Assembly: GCF_010104355.1 (NCBI RefSeq)
Contig: NZ_CP044972.1
Location: 3,720,001 to 3,784,000 of the forward strand
Direction: 5' to 3'
Length of the DNA stretch: 64,000 nucleotides
From: Hydrogenophaga sp. PBL-H3
Lineage (GTDB): Bacteria > Pseudomonadota > Gammaproteobacteria > Burkholderiales > Burkholderiaceae_C
Below are positions 47,736 through 56,108 of the stretch, piece after piece. The position numbers were made by a program, and so were the translations under genes. The first letter of the stretch is position 1. Each line of letters begins with the position of its first letter. The notes beneath the pieces were generated by a model. It saw only the letters and a program-made list of their open reading frames with translations, did not search any database and was not told where the DNA came from.

Positions 47736-48050
47736 ATGTTCAAGAAATTCCTGTATCACCGCTCACTCAACTCTGCCCTGCTCGAACTTGGCATCGAGAC
47801 CGAAGAACTGAATCCGGCGTTTCGCGACGAAGTGATGGACGTGGCACTGCGGGAGCATTTCACGCCCAAGGAAGCCGCACTGTCCGTCTTGACACTGGTC
47901 TATCCCAGCCTGAGCCTGGTGGATCGGCTCAGGACCATCCAGGTGGTGCGCCGCTGGCGCAGCAGCTCTCAGGTAAGCGAGGCCAACTACCGGCACACGC
48001 AGAACGGTAGCCTGGCTTTCGAGCGTTCACCTTCCGGGCACCATTCCTGA
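47736..48050 (+). CDS. small hypothetical protein
   Basis: I do not recognise this product of about 104 residues. It is soluble, charged and mainly helical (KFLYHRSLNSALLELGIETEE; REHFTPKEAALSVLTLVYPS), with a polar C-terminal tail. I start at the ATG at 47736 after an AAGG; the longer frame beginning at 47613 runs through a dyad and looks non-coding. Base composition is less GC-biased than its neighbours. It stands alone between the acyl-CoA synthetase and the aldolase genes. Confidence 0.6.
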   Translation: MFKKFLYHRSLNSALLELGIETEELNPAFRDEVMDVALREHFTPKEAALSVLTLVYPSLSLVDRLRTIQVVRRWRSSSQVSEANYRHTQNGSLAFERSPSGHHS

Positions 48051-48111
48051 TCGGCAAAGGGGGCGGTCGCGCCCGGCAGAATCGCGGGGTTCGTCCACCC
48101 AAAGCTCTGCC

Positions 48112-48834
48112 ATGAACCACGAAGCCGATTTTCACAGTCCCCCTTGTCTGCAAGCGCGCGTCGACCTTTCACTGGCCTTGCGGGCGGCCGCCCGTTTCGG
48201 TTTGTCCGAGGGCGTCTGCAACCACTTCAGCCTGGAGCTGCCCGACGGCTCCGGCCGTTTCCTGCTCAATCCGCGCGGCCTGTTGTGGAGCGAAGTGCAG
48301 GCCGACGACATCGTGATGGTGGACGCCGATGGTGAGGCCCTGGCGGGTCGGCACCCCGTCGAGTCCACGGCCATGCACATACACAGCGGCATCCACCGGC
48401 TCGCCCGCAAAGCCGTGGTGCTGCACACCCACATGCCCTACGCCACCGCCCTCACGCTCACGCAAGACCGTGCGCTGGACACGGCCTTGTCGCAAAACGC
48501 CATGCGCTTTCACGGCCGGCTGGTGATCGATCCGGTCTACAACGGGCTGGCGCTGGACCAGGGCGAAGGCGAGCGCATTGCGCGCGCCATGGGCTCGGCC
48601 GACATCGCTTTTCTGGCCAACCACGGCGTGGTGGTGTGCGGTGCGCGCATGGACCACGCTTTTGACGATCTCTACTACCTGGAGCGGGCCTGCATGGCGC
48701 AGGTGCTGGCGCAGTCCACCGGGCGCCCACTGCGTGCGGCCGATGCGGCCACCGCCGAGCGCGTGGCTGAGCAGATGCAGAGCGAACGCCTGCAGTCCGA
48801 ACTGTTTTTCGAGGCCCTGCGCCGCACGGTCTAG
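48112..48834 (+). CDS. class II aldolase/adducin family protein
   Basis: The 240-residue enzyme has the class II aldolase fold with the zinc-binding His set HIHSGIH and VVLHTHMPYA and the later FLANHGVVVCG. Members cleave or epimerise sugar phosphates (fuculose-1-phosphate aldolase type) or decarboxylate hydroxy acids; none can be assigned. It converges on the GntR gene with 12 bp between stops. Confidence 0.88.
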   Translation: MNHEADFHSPPCLQARVDLSLALRAAARFGLSEGVCNHFSLELPDGSGRFLLNPRGLLWSEVQADDIVMVDADGEALAGRHPVESTAMHIHSGIHRLARKAVVLHTHMPYATALTLTQDRALDTALSQNAMRFHGRLVIDPVYNGLALDQGEGERIARAMGSADIAFLANHGVVVCGARMDHAFDDLYYLERACMAQVLAQSTGRPLRAADAATAERVAEQMQSERLQSELFFEALRRTV

Positions 48835-48846
48835 GGCGCTGCCGAG

Positions 48847-49497
48847 TCAAGCGCCCAGGCGGGCGAGCAGGTTTTCGCTGGCGCGCTCGGCGTGCTGCAG
48901 TGCCCGTTCGCGCGCCAGGGCCACGTCGCCGGCTTCAATCGCATCGGCGATGGCCTGGTGTTCGTCCCAGATGGGTCGGCGCAAGCCGTGCAGCTGGATC
49001 ACGCCACCCATCACCCGGCGCAGGTGGACCCAGTGCATGCGGGAGCTGTCTTCGATGAGCGGGTTGCCGCTGGCCTGGTACACCGCGCGGTGGAAGGCCA
49101 TGTCGGCGTCGATCATGGCGCGCACATCGTCGCCGGTGCTGACCTCGCGGCCCTTGCGAATGACCTCGGGGTCGATGCGCGCCCGGCGCCCGGCGGCCAG
49201 GCCGGCGGCCAGCTCGTCCAGCACACCCCGGATCTTGTAGACGTGTCCGATGGTCTGCGGGTCGAGTGGCGCGATGAGCACGCCACGCCCCGGCGCGTCC
49301 TGGACCAGCCCGTCGGTTTTGAGCTGGCGCAGGGCCTGGATCACGGGAGAGCGCGAAACATCGAGTTGCTCAGCGATCTCTTCCTGCGTGACGCGGGCGC
49401 CCGGAGCCAACGAGCCGTCGCTGATGGCGTCCAACAGGACCTTGTAGACCTCGTCCACGTAGTTGGTGCGGGAGGGGAGCTTGGCCGTGAACGACAT
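48847..49497 (-). CDS. GntR-family (FCD subfamily) transcriptional regulator
   Basis: The 216-residue regulator has an N-terminal winged helix (ARVTQEEIAEQLDVSRSPV) and a C-terminal FCD ligand domain with metal-binding-type His/Asp residues (DADMAFHRAVYQASGN). FCD regulators usually repress a divergent catabolic operon and are released by an organic acid ligand. It diverges from the Rieske oxygenase genes with a perfect palindrome (49590-49611) between, the probable operator. Confidence 0.92.
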   Translation of the reverse strand: MSFTAKLPSRTNYVDEVYKVLLDAISDGSLAPGARVTQEEIAEQLDVSRSPVIQALRQLKTDGLVQDAPGRGVLIAPLDPQTIGHVYKIRGVLDELAAGLAAGRRARIDPEVIRKGREVSTGDDVRAMIDADMAFHRAVYQASGNPLIEDSSRMHWVHLRRVMGGVIQLHGLRRPIWDEHQAIADAIEAGDVALARERALQHAERASENLLARLGA

Positions 49498-49589
49498 GGT
49501 GACCTTCTGTATTTTGGATTCAAAGTGCAGTAACAGTTCGAAGGGTAAACCGATTCGGGTTGACAGATTCGCCCACTCCCTTTATCTTT

Positions 49590-49611
49590 GAACTCTGTAT
49601 ACAGAGTTCAG
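49590..49611. promoter_or_regulatory. perfect 22-bp palindrome, probable GntR operator
   Basis: The left half TGAACTCTGTA (49590-49600) is the exact reverse complement of the right half TACAGAGTTCA (49601-49611), with the core GTATAC typical of FCD-type GntR sites. It lies 41 bp upstream of the oxygenase ATG and 93 bp from the GntR start, in the divergent intergenic region. Confidence 0.8.
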
Positions 49612-49651
49612 AACTCATCATTTTTTACCCACAACACGCCGGAGACACCGC

Positions 49652-51211
49652 ATGACCCAGCCCATGGACAAACAGGACAGCCAACGCTCGACCGGCACCG
49701 CCGCACCCATCGAGAAGAAGCTGATTCCCTACGGCGGTTACCACACCAACAAGATCCCGGGCCACGACCCGGAGCTGACCGAGGTGGGGCCGGGCACGCC
49801 CACGGGTGAGTACATGCGCAGCTTCTGGCAGCCGGTCTGCATGTCCATGGAGCTCACGGACACGCCGCATTTCCTGATGATCCTCGGCGAAGAACTCGTG
49901 GCCTTTCGCGACAAAAGCGGTCGCGTCGGCCTGCTGCACGCGCACTGCGTGCACCGCGGGGCCTCGCTGGAGTACGGCTCCATCCAGGAGCGCGGCATCA
50001 TGTGCTGCTACCACGGCATGGTGTTCGACATCGACGGCACCTGCCTGAAGGTGCCCTTCCCCAAGGGCGAAGAGGCGGACGCCGAGCGCTACGCCTGCTC
50101 GATCCGCCAGGGCGCCTACAAGGCCTTCGAGCGCAACGGCCTGGTGTTTGCCTACATGGGCCCACCCGAGAAAGAGCCCCCGTTTCCCGAGTGGGAAGGC
50201 AACTTCACCGTGTTGCCCGGCGACGAACTCGTGCCCTACAGCAACTTCCAGCACTGCAACTGGCTGCAGGTGCAGGACAACGCCGCCGACAACTTCCACA
50301 CCGCCACGCTGCACTCGGCCAAGAACGTGGTGGGTGGCAATTTCCAGGGCACCACCTTCGACGAAGTGGGCGCGCCTTCGATGGAAGTGGCGCCCGACAT
50401 GCAGTTCGTGCCGGTGCAGGGTGGCCGCTCGCTGGCCTGCGCAGGTGCGCGCCGCGTCAGCGACGACCGCCTGTTCATCCGCGTGCAGCACCAGGTGCTG
50501 CCCAACCTCAGCCTGCACGCCTACACGTCCGAGGACGGTTCGGCACAAAAGCACTTCAGCCGCTTCCACATCGTTCGCTGGACGGTGCCGGTGGACGACG
50601 TCAACAGCAAGATGATCGGCTGGCGCGTCATGGGCCCGGGCATCGATACGCGCGGCGTGGGCGTCAAAGAGCTCGTGGGCTACGAGTCGATCGACTTCCT
50701 CGAAGGCCAGGTGGCGCTGCGCCGGCCCGAGCGCTTTGGTGAACTCACCATCAACGACCGGCCCGAGGTCCCGACCAACCACCGCATGCGCGCCAACTAC
50801 AAGCAGGCGCAGTACGCGCCGGGCGACTACGAAGCCATCATCAGCCAGCGCCCGATCGCGGTGCACGCGCTGGAGAACCCGACCAAGCTCGATGCCGGGG
50901 TCTACATGTTCCGCAAGCTGCTGCGCGACGCGGTGCGCGGCACCAACAAGGCCGCCAGCGCCGAGGGCTTTGCCGAGTGGCTGCGCGACGCCGCCGGCAT
51001 GCCGCGCAGCTTCTGTTCGGGCAACGTGCTGGAGATCCCGGTGGGCGCTCGCGTGGAAGACGAGATCGTGCGCCGCCGCCACGTGACCAAGGCGGTGGTG
51101 GCCATGCTGGCCGAAAGCGAACACCTGAAGGGCGCCGAGCGCGAGCAGTTCGTCAAGACACGCATGCTGGCGCTTGAAGCGGAGATGAAAGCCAGCGCCA
51201 CGGCGGCCTGA
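49652..51211 (+). CDS. Rieske-type aromatic-ring or N-demethylating oxygenase, large subunit
   Basis: The 519-residue protein has an N-terminal Rieske [2Fe-2S] domain (C99/H101 in AHCVHRGAS; C118/H121 in MCCYHG) and a catalytic domain with the mononuclear iron ligands D213, H216 and H221 (DNFHTATLH). It resembles the phthalate-dioxygenase/alpha-only group, which includes enzymes acting on aromatic acids, methyl ethers and tertiary alcohols. Electrons come from the reductase encoded 3 bp downstream. The substrate cannot be read from sequence. Confidence 0.92.
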   Translation: MTQPMDKQDSQRSTGTAAPIEKKLIPYGGYHTNKIPGHDPELTEVGPGTPTGEYMRSFWQPVCMSMELTDTPHFLMILGEELVAFRDKSGRVGLLHAHCVHRGASLEYGSIQERGIMCCYHGMVFDIDGTCLKVPFPKGEEADAERYACSIRQGAYKAFERNGLVFAYMGPPEKEPPFPEWEGNFTVLPGDELVPYSNFQHCNWLQVQDNAADNFHTATLHSAKNVVGGNFQGTTFDEVGAPSMEVAPDMQFVPVQGGRSLACAGARRVSDDRLFIRVQHQVLPNLSLHAYTSEDGSAQKHFSRFHIVRWTVPVDDVNSKMIGWRVMGPGIDTRGVGVKELVGYESIDFLEGQVALRRPERFGELTINDRPEVPTNHRMRANYKQAQYAPGDYEAIISQRPIAVHALENPTKLDAGVYMFRKLLRDAVRGTNKAASAEGFAEWLRDAAGMPRSFCSGNVLEIPVGARVEDEIVRRRHVTKAVVAMLAESEHLKGAEREQFVKTRMLALEAEMKASATAA

Positions 51212-51214
51212 GCC

Positions 51215-52186
51215 ATGACCGGACTCGACGCGCCACTGGATCTGCAGGTTCGCCAGATCCGCCTGGAGGCCACCGGCATCCACTCGTATGAGCTGCGGGC
51301 ACTCGACCACGAGCGCCTGCCACTCTTCACCGCCGGGGCACACATCGATGTGCACCTGCCCGGCGGCCTGGTGCGGCAGTACTCGCTGTGCAACGACCCG
51401 GCCGAGACACACCGCTACGTCATCGGCGTGTTGAAAGACGTCAAGGGACGCGGTGGCTCGGTGCGCGTGCACGAAGCGCTGAAGGTCGGCGACACGGTGC
51501 GCGTGAGTCAGCCGCGCAACCAGTTCGAACTGCGGCCAGAACAGACCTCGGCCCTGCTGATCGCGGGGGGCATCGGCATCACGCCGCTGAAGTCGATGGC
51601 GCACAGCCTGCTGCGGGCGGGCACGCCGTTTGAGCTGCACTACTGCGCACGCTCCAGCGAGGTGGCCGCCTTCACCGACGAACTCGATGCCCTCAACCAG
51701 CGGGCTCCGGGCTCGGCGCGCTGGCATTTCGACAACGGCCAGATCGGCGCGGGCCTGGACCTGGTCGCCCTGCTGGCGAGCCAGCCCGACGGCACCCACC
51801 TCTATTTCTGCGGCCCGCCGGGCTTCATGAGGGCCTGCGCACAGGCCGCTGCGCACTGGCGCCCCGGGACCGTGCATTCCGAGCATTTCCAGGCACCTGC
51901 GAGCGCCACCCCTGCGTCACCCACCACCGGCGCCACCGTGCGGCTGGCGCAATCAGGGCAAGCGCTGGTGCTGCCCGAGGGCGGCAACCTGCTGGACCTG
52001 CTGAAAAAGAACGGCGTGCACGTGCCTACCTCCTGCGAGAGCGGCCTGTGCGGCACCTGCAAGACGGGCTACGCCGACGGAGCGATCGAACACAACGATT
52101 TCATCCTGAGCGACGACGAAAAGTCGACGTGCTTCACGCCTTGCGTGTCGCGCGTCACGAGCCGCAGCATCACGCTGCACCTGTGA
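51215..52186 (+). CDS. phthalate-dioxygenase-type reductase (FMN, NADH, 2Fe-2S)
   Basis: The 323-residue reductase has an FMN-binding domain (RQYSLCNDPAETHRYVIGVL), an NAD-binding domain (LIAGGIGITPLKSMAHSL; YFCGPPGFM) and a C-terminal plant-type [2Fe-2S] ferredoxin domain with Cys in CESGLCGTCKTG and CFTPC. This is the domain order of VanB and phthalate dioxygenase reductase. It starts 3 bp after the oxygenase stop, so the two form one enzyme system. Confidence 0.95.
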   Translation: MTGLDAPLDLQVRQIRLEATGIHSYELRALDHERLPLFTAGAHIDVHLPGGLVRQYSLCNDPAETHRYVIGVLKDVKGRGGSVRVHEALKVGDTVRVSQPRNQFELRPEQTSALLIAGGIGITPLKSMAHSLLRAGTPFELHYCARSSEVAAFTDELDALNQRAPGSARWHFDNGQIGAGLDLVALLASQPDGTHLYFCGPPGFMRACAQAAAHWRPGTVHSEHFQAPASATPASPTTGATVRLAQSGQALVLPEGGNLLDLLKKNGVHVPTSCESGLCGTCKTGYADGAIEHNDFILSDDEKSTCFTPCVSRVTSRSITLHL

Positions 52187-52379
52187 GGCGTGGCGCTGGT
52201 TCAGTCCAGCGCCACATGCCGCCGCCGTTGAGCGCCAGGCGCTTGAAGCCCCAGTCGTTGCCAAGCCAGCGGCGCAGGTGCTCCCAAAGGTGGTCCGGCA
52301 AACCACCCGCCATCCCGCACGACTTCCCATCCCGCCCCCGCGCGCACGCCCCGAGCCACCCAAGTTCATCCCCCACCGA

Positions 52380-52806
52380 TGCACCTTCGCTGTGTTGCTG
52401 CTCGCCTGCGACGCAGTCATGACGCCCCACAGCGACTGCGCCAACCAGCCCCTACTGCCGCACCATGGACCACGCCCGGCGCATGCTCACCACGGTGACG
52501 CCGCGCAACGAGATCCGCGAAGCGCAGGGCAACAACCACGCGGGGCTCAAGCAGCTGCTGGCCACGCCCGTGAAGGCCGGCACCAACCGCTGGATCGTAG
52601 GCCACGGCACGCCCTTTCACGCCGTCGCCGGTGCCCCGCACTTCAGTGAGGGCGAAGCCGCCGTGATCCGGCCCGATACCAGCGGCTGGACGGTGGTCGC
52701 CCGCATCGCGGTGGCCGACTGGCAAAGCCTGGGCAACGCGCCCTGGGTCTGCCCCGGCGGGTCTGTGTGTCGGCACACAGACGAGGTAGCCAGCGCCCAC
52801 GCATGA
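52380..52806 (+). pseudogene. decayed histidine-phosphatase family gene
   Basis: Two frames carry pieces of a histidine phosphatase. From 52380 one frame reads a lipoprotein-like stretch (FAVLLLACDAV) and SDCANQP. From about 52441 another frame reads SPYCRTMDHARRM (the SPxxR motif), then TNRWIVGHGTPFHAVAGAP, EGEAAVIRP and WTVVARIAVADW, as in the C-terminal half of the family. The N-terminal RHG active-site motif and much of the middle are missing, with a frameshift between pieces. It lies after the reductase and before the DUF3096 gene. Confidence 0.65.
52761..52782. other. perfect 9-bp hairpin in the pseudogene 3' end
   Basis: GTCTGTGTG (52761-52769) and CACACAGAC (52774-52782) with a TCGG loop, a stable UUCG-like tetraloop at RNA level. 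No T-run follows, so it is not a simple terminator. It could be an RNA stability element or the end of a small RNA. Confidence 0.45.
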
Positions 52807-52875
52807 TGAACCGCACGGACTGGTGCGCCGCAACCTCTGCGGCGCCAGCACGACCTTCCTTCAAGCAGAACCGCC

Positions 52876-53025
52876 ATGAACCTTCACCTGAGCATCGGCC
52901 CGCTGGTGGCCCTCATCGCCGGCATCCTCATCCTCATCATGCCGCGCATGCTGAACTACATCGTCGCCTTCTACCTGATCATCGTCGGTTTGATCGGCTT
53001 GTTCGGCCGCAACCTCGGCATGTGA
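52876..53025 (+). CDS. DUF3096 small membrane protein
   Basis: A 49-residue protein with two hydrophobic helices (SIGPLVALIAGILILIMPRM and YIVAFYLIIVGLIGLF), matching the widespread DUF3096 pattern. Function unknown. It is followed by a strong terminator hairpin, and no partner gene is coupled to it. Its intact, compact form next to a decayed gene suggests selection. Confidence 0.85.
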   Translation: MNLHLSIGPLVALIAGILILIMPRMLNYIVAFYLIIVGLIGLFGRNLGM

Positions 53026-53060
53026 TGCGCGCGGCCTGAGCCGCAACACCCGACCACCGA

Positions 53061-53093
53061 AGCCCGCTGCACCCACCGTGCGGCGGGCTTTTT
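53061..53093 (+). terminator. Rho-independent terminator after DUF3096 gene
   Basis: AGCCCGC (53061-53067) pairs with GCGGGCT (53083-53089); the inner GCAC/GTGC also pairs. It is followed by TTTTT. A clean intrinsic terminator 36 bp past the stop codon. Confidence 0.85.
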
Positions 53094-53127
53094 CACGTCT
53101 GTGGGCTGGCATCAAGCTTGCAAGCCA

Positions 53128-53141
53128 TCTTGAATACAAGA
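53128..53141. promoter_or_regulatory. near-perfect dyad, candidate site of the second GntR regulator
   Basis: TCTTGAATACAAGA reads TCTTG-AATA-CAAGA, symmetric at 6 of 7 pairs, and resembles the TTGTATACAA core bound by FCD GntR proteins. It lies 76 bp upstream of the binding-protein ATG. The likely binder is the GntR encoded at 57878. Confidence 0.55.
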
Positions 53142-53216
53142 CGGAATGCTCACGCATGGTGCGGGCCACTTCCATCCTGGTGCGTCATCGCTTGTTCAAC
53201 CTGCTGGAGCCCACCC

Positions 53217-54233
53217 ATGAAGACATTCACCGCCACCGCCCTGTCCACCTCGACCAACCGACGCACCGTGTTGCAACTCGGCGCTGCGGGTGCGGCCATC
53301 GGCCTGCTGGGCGCGCCAGGCGTCGTGCGCGCACAAGCCGCTACCAAGGTGCGCCTGGGCTACTGGCCCATTGCCGCCGGCCTGCCTTTCTATGCGGCCA
53401 TCGAACTGGGTTACTTCAAGGAAGCCGGCCTGGACGTGGAGCCGCTCAAGTTCGCCGGCGCGCAGCAGGTGATGGAGGCCGTGCTCTCGGGCCGCTCCGA
53501 CGGCACGGCCAACGGCACCGGCTCGGCCAACGTGGCCATCGGTGAACTCGCCCAGCCCGGCACCTTCAAGATTTTTTGCGCCAACCCGAGCAACGTGAAG
53601 AACGTGCTCGATGAGGTCATCGTGCCGGTGGCCAGCACCGCCAAGGTCATGGCCGACCTCAAGGGCAAGCGCGTGGCCTCGGGCCCCGGCATCCAGAACG
53701 TGACGCTGGCCAAGACCATCCTGGAGCGGGGCGGTGCAGTCGGTGCCACCGTGGTCGAGTTGCCGATCGGCCAGCACGTGGCGGCTCTTGCTGCCGGCCA
53801 GATCGACGGCGCCTACACGCTGGAGCCCACGGGCACCATCGGCCGCTTGAACGGCACCAGCCGCGTGCTCGAAGCCGGCGTGATCTCCAAGTACGTGCTG
53901 GGCGACAACATGGCGCCGTGGTTCGGCGGCTCGGCCTCGCTGTCGTCGGAGTTCATCAAGAAGAACCCCGAGGTGGCGAAGAAGTTCATTGCCGCCTACG
54001 CCAAGGGCGTGGCCTATGTGCGCAGCAAGCCGGTGGAGGCGCGCAAGTACCTCGCCGGCTACACGCCCATCGAAGGCGCGCTCGCCGGTGAGGTGCCGCT
54101 GGCCGCCTACACCATGTACAACGAGTTCACACCCGCCGACATCGGCCACTTCCAGAAGTTCTTCGACCTGTTCTCGGAAAAGGGCATCTTCAGTTCGCGC
54201 CTCATGGTCGAGACCATGATCTACAAGGGCTGA
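53217..54233 (+). CDS. NitT/TauT-family ABC transporter substrate-binding protein
   Basis: The product of about 338 residues has a twin-arginine-like signal (NRRTVLQLGAAGAAIGLL, cut near RAQA) and an NMT1/SsuA-type binding fold (RLGYWPIAAGLPFYAAIELG; SGPGIQNVTLAKTILERG). It delivers a small organic compound, often N- or S-containing, to the permease encoded 5 bp downstream. The start at 53217 places the signal correctly. The substrate is unknown; the amidase genes downstream suggest a ureido or amide compound. Confidence 0.93.
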   Translation: MKTFTATALSTSTNRRTVLQLGAAGAAIGLLGAPGVVRAQAATKVRLGYWPIAAGLPFYAAIELGYFKEAGLDVEPLKFAGAQQVMEAVLSGRSDGTANGTGSANVAIGELAQPGTFKIFCANPSNVKNVLDEVIVPVASTAKVMADLKGKRVASGPGIQNVTLAKTILERGGAVGATVVELPIGQHVAALAAGQIDGAYTLEPTGTIGRLNGTSRVLEAGVISKYVLGDNMAPWFGGSASLSSEFIKKNPEVAKKFIAAYAKGVAYVRSKPVEARKYLAGYTPIEGALAGEVPLAAYTMYNEFTPADIGHFQKFFDLFSEKGIFSSRLMVETMIYKG

Positions 54234-54238
54234 AAGCC

Positions 54239-55078
54239 ATGGAAGCCGCCACGTCCGCAGCAGTGGAATCCACCAAGCCCTGGTCACCTCCGGCTGCGAA
54301 CGCGGCCCCGGTGGTTCAACGCAAGACCGACTGGGGACGCGCCCTGCCCTTCGTGGGCCCGGTCGTGCTCTTCATCATCTGGGACCTGGTGGTGCGCACC
54401 GGATTCATCAAGCCCATCTTGCTGCCGCCGCCACTGGACGCCATGCGGGCCCTGGTCGGCGGCCTGGCCGGTGGCCCGCTGCTGAGCGACTTCCTCGTGA
54501 CCGTCTGGCGCACGGTGCAGGCCTTCCTGATCGCCGCCATCGTTGGCATGCCGTTGGGCGTGCTGCTCGGCAGCAACGAGAAGGCCTACCGCAGCGTGGA
54601 GTTCCTGATCGACTTCTTCCGCTCCACGCCCTCGTCGGCATTGATCCCGCTGTTCCTCATGGTGTTCGGCGTGTCCGACATCAACAAGGTGGCCATCGCC
54701 GCGTTTGGTGCGCTGCTGATCGTGATCTTCAACAGTGCGTACGGCGTGATCAACGCGCGCAAGCAGCGGGTGATGGCGGCCAAGGTGATGGGCGCCACGC
54801 GCTGGCAGGTGTTCAAGGATGTGCTGATCTGGGAGAGCCTGCAGCCCAGCTTCGTGGGCCTGCGCTCGGCCGTGTCGATGGCGCTGGTGATCGTGATCGT
54901 GGCCGAGATGTTCATTGGCGCAGACAGTGGCCTGGGCAACCGCATCATCAACTCGCAGCAGGTGATGAACGTCAAGGACATGTACGCGTCCATCCTGGCG
55001 GCGGGTGCACTGGGCTATGCGTTGAATGTTCTCTTTCTGGTCGTCGAACGCCGCATCGTGCACTGGAGTGGAAGATGA
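54239..55078 (+). CDS. ABC transporter permease (NitT/TauT type)
   Basis: The 279-residue inner-membrane protein has about six membrane helices and the EAA loop (AAKVMGATRWQVFKDVLIW) that contacts the ATPase. It belongs to the SsuC/TauC/NrtB family. It is 5 bp after the binding-protein gene and overlaps the ATPase gene by 4 bp (ATGA), so the three form one transporter. Confidence 0.95.
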   Translation: MEAATSAAVESTKPWSPPAANAAPVVQRKTDWGRALPFVGPVVLFIIWDLVVRTGFIKPILLPPPLDAMRALVGGLAGGPLLSDFLVTVWRTVQAFLIAAIVGMPLGVLLGSNEKAYRSVEFLIDFFRSTPSSALIPLFLMVFGVSDINKVAIAAFGALLIVIFNSAYGVINARKQRVMAAKVMGATRWQVFKDVLIWESLQPSFVGLRSAVSMALVIVIVAEMFIGADSGLGNRIINSQQVMNVKDMYASILAAGALGYALNVLFLVVERRIVHWSGR

Positions 55079-55896
55079 GCACTGTCCTGAATGCCCCGGT
55101 CTTTGCCGATGTGCCCGTGCCCGCCTTCCAGCCCGGCCCGGCCGGCACGCACATCACCATCCGCGGCCTCACCAAGTACTTCGCGGGCTGGCCGCTGTAC
55201 GAGAACTTCGATCTCGACATCCCCAAGCACAAGATCGTGTCGGTGTTCGGGCCCAACGGCTGCGGCAAGAGCACGCTGATCAACATGATCGCGGGCCTGG
55301 TGCCGATCGACAGCGGCGAGATCCTGTTCGATGGCAAGAGCCTCAAGGACACCAAGATCGGCTACGTGTTCCAGAACTACCGCGAGGCCATGTTTCCCTG
55401 GATGCGCACCATCGACAACATCGCCTATCCGCTCAAGCTCGAAGGCAAGAGCAAGGCTGAGGTGGACCGCCGCATGGCCGAGCTGGTGGCCTCGTTCGAC
55501 GTGAAGTTCGACCTCAACCGCTACCCCTACGAGCTCTCGGGCGGGCAGCAGCAGACGGCATCCATCATGCGGGCGCTGGCGCCCAAGCCCGAGGTGCTGT
55601 TTCTGGACGAACCCTTCTCGGCGCTGGACTTCGAGATGACGCTGTTCATCCGCGAGAAACTGCAAGAGGTCTTCATGCAGACCGGCACCACCATGGTGCT
55701 GGTCTCGCACGATCTGGAAGAAGCCGTCTACCTGGCCGACCAGGTGCTGCTGCTCACCAAGCGGCCCACCAAGGTGGCCGAGATCCTGCCCTACGACGAC
55801 CCGCGCCCGCGTACCACGGCCACGCTGTCCGAGGCCAGTTTCATCGCCGCGAAAAAGCGCAGCCTGGAAATCTTTCAGCGCGAGGTGCGCCGATGA
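55075..55896 (+). CDS. ABC transporter ATP-binding protein (NitT/TauT type)
   Basis: The 273-residue ATPase has Walker A GPNGCGKST, signature LSGGQQQTAS, Walker B VLFLDEPFSALD and the switch His in LVSHDLEEAV. The N-terminal ~30 residues extend beyond the core. It powers the permease and overlaps both neighbours by 4 bp. Its stop overlaps the small AtzG-like gene, which ties the transporter to the amidase genes in one transcript. Confidence 0.96.
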   Translation: MSTVLNAPVFADVPVPAFQPGPAGTHITIRGLTKYFAGWPLYENFDLDIPKHKIVSVFGPNGCGKSTLINMIAGLVPIDSGEILFDGKSLKDTKIGYVFQNYREAMFPWMRTIDNIAYPLKLEGKSKAEVDRRMAELVASFDVKFDLNRYPYELSGGQQQTASIMRALAPKPEVLFLDEPFSALDFEMTLFIREKLQEVFMQTGTTMVLVSHDLEEAVYLADQVLLLTKRPTKVAEILPYDDPRPRTTATLSEASFIAAKKRSLEIFQREVRR

Positions 55897-56099
55897 CCGA
55901 GGAACAGACCCTGGCCTATGTGCAGGCCGCATCGGTGGCCGTGGCCCTGCCGCTGAACGAAGCACAAGCGCAGCGCGTGGCCACCCACCTGCAGCGCACC
56001 GCCGCGCTGGCCGCGTTGCTGGACGCTTTCGAGCTGGAAGTGGACGACGAACCGGCCGAGATCTACTGCCCGGCGCCGTTCCAGCCTTCCCCCCACTGA
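55893..56099 (+). CDS. AtzG/HpxX-like small subunit (DUF4089)
   Basis: The 68-residue helical protein matches the DUF4089 family, a GatC-like partner that wraps around and stabilises an AtzE-type amidase. In cyanuric-acid degraders this protein is AtzG; in the oxalurate operon of Klebsiella it is HpxX. It overlaps the ATPase gene by 4 bp and lies 9 bp before the amidase gene, as expected for a subunit pair. The short length fits the family. Confidence 0.88.
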   Translation: MTEEQTLAYVQAASVAVALPLNEAQAQRVATHLQRTAALAALLDAFELEVDDEPAEIYCPAPFQPSPH

Positions 56100-56108
56100 A
56101 GGCGCGCC

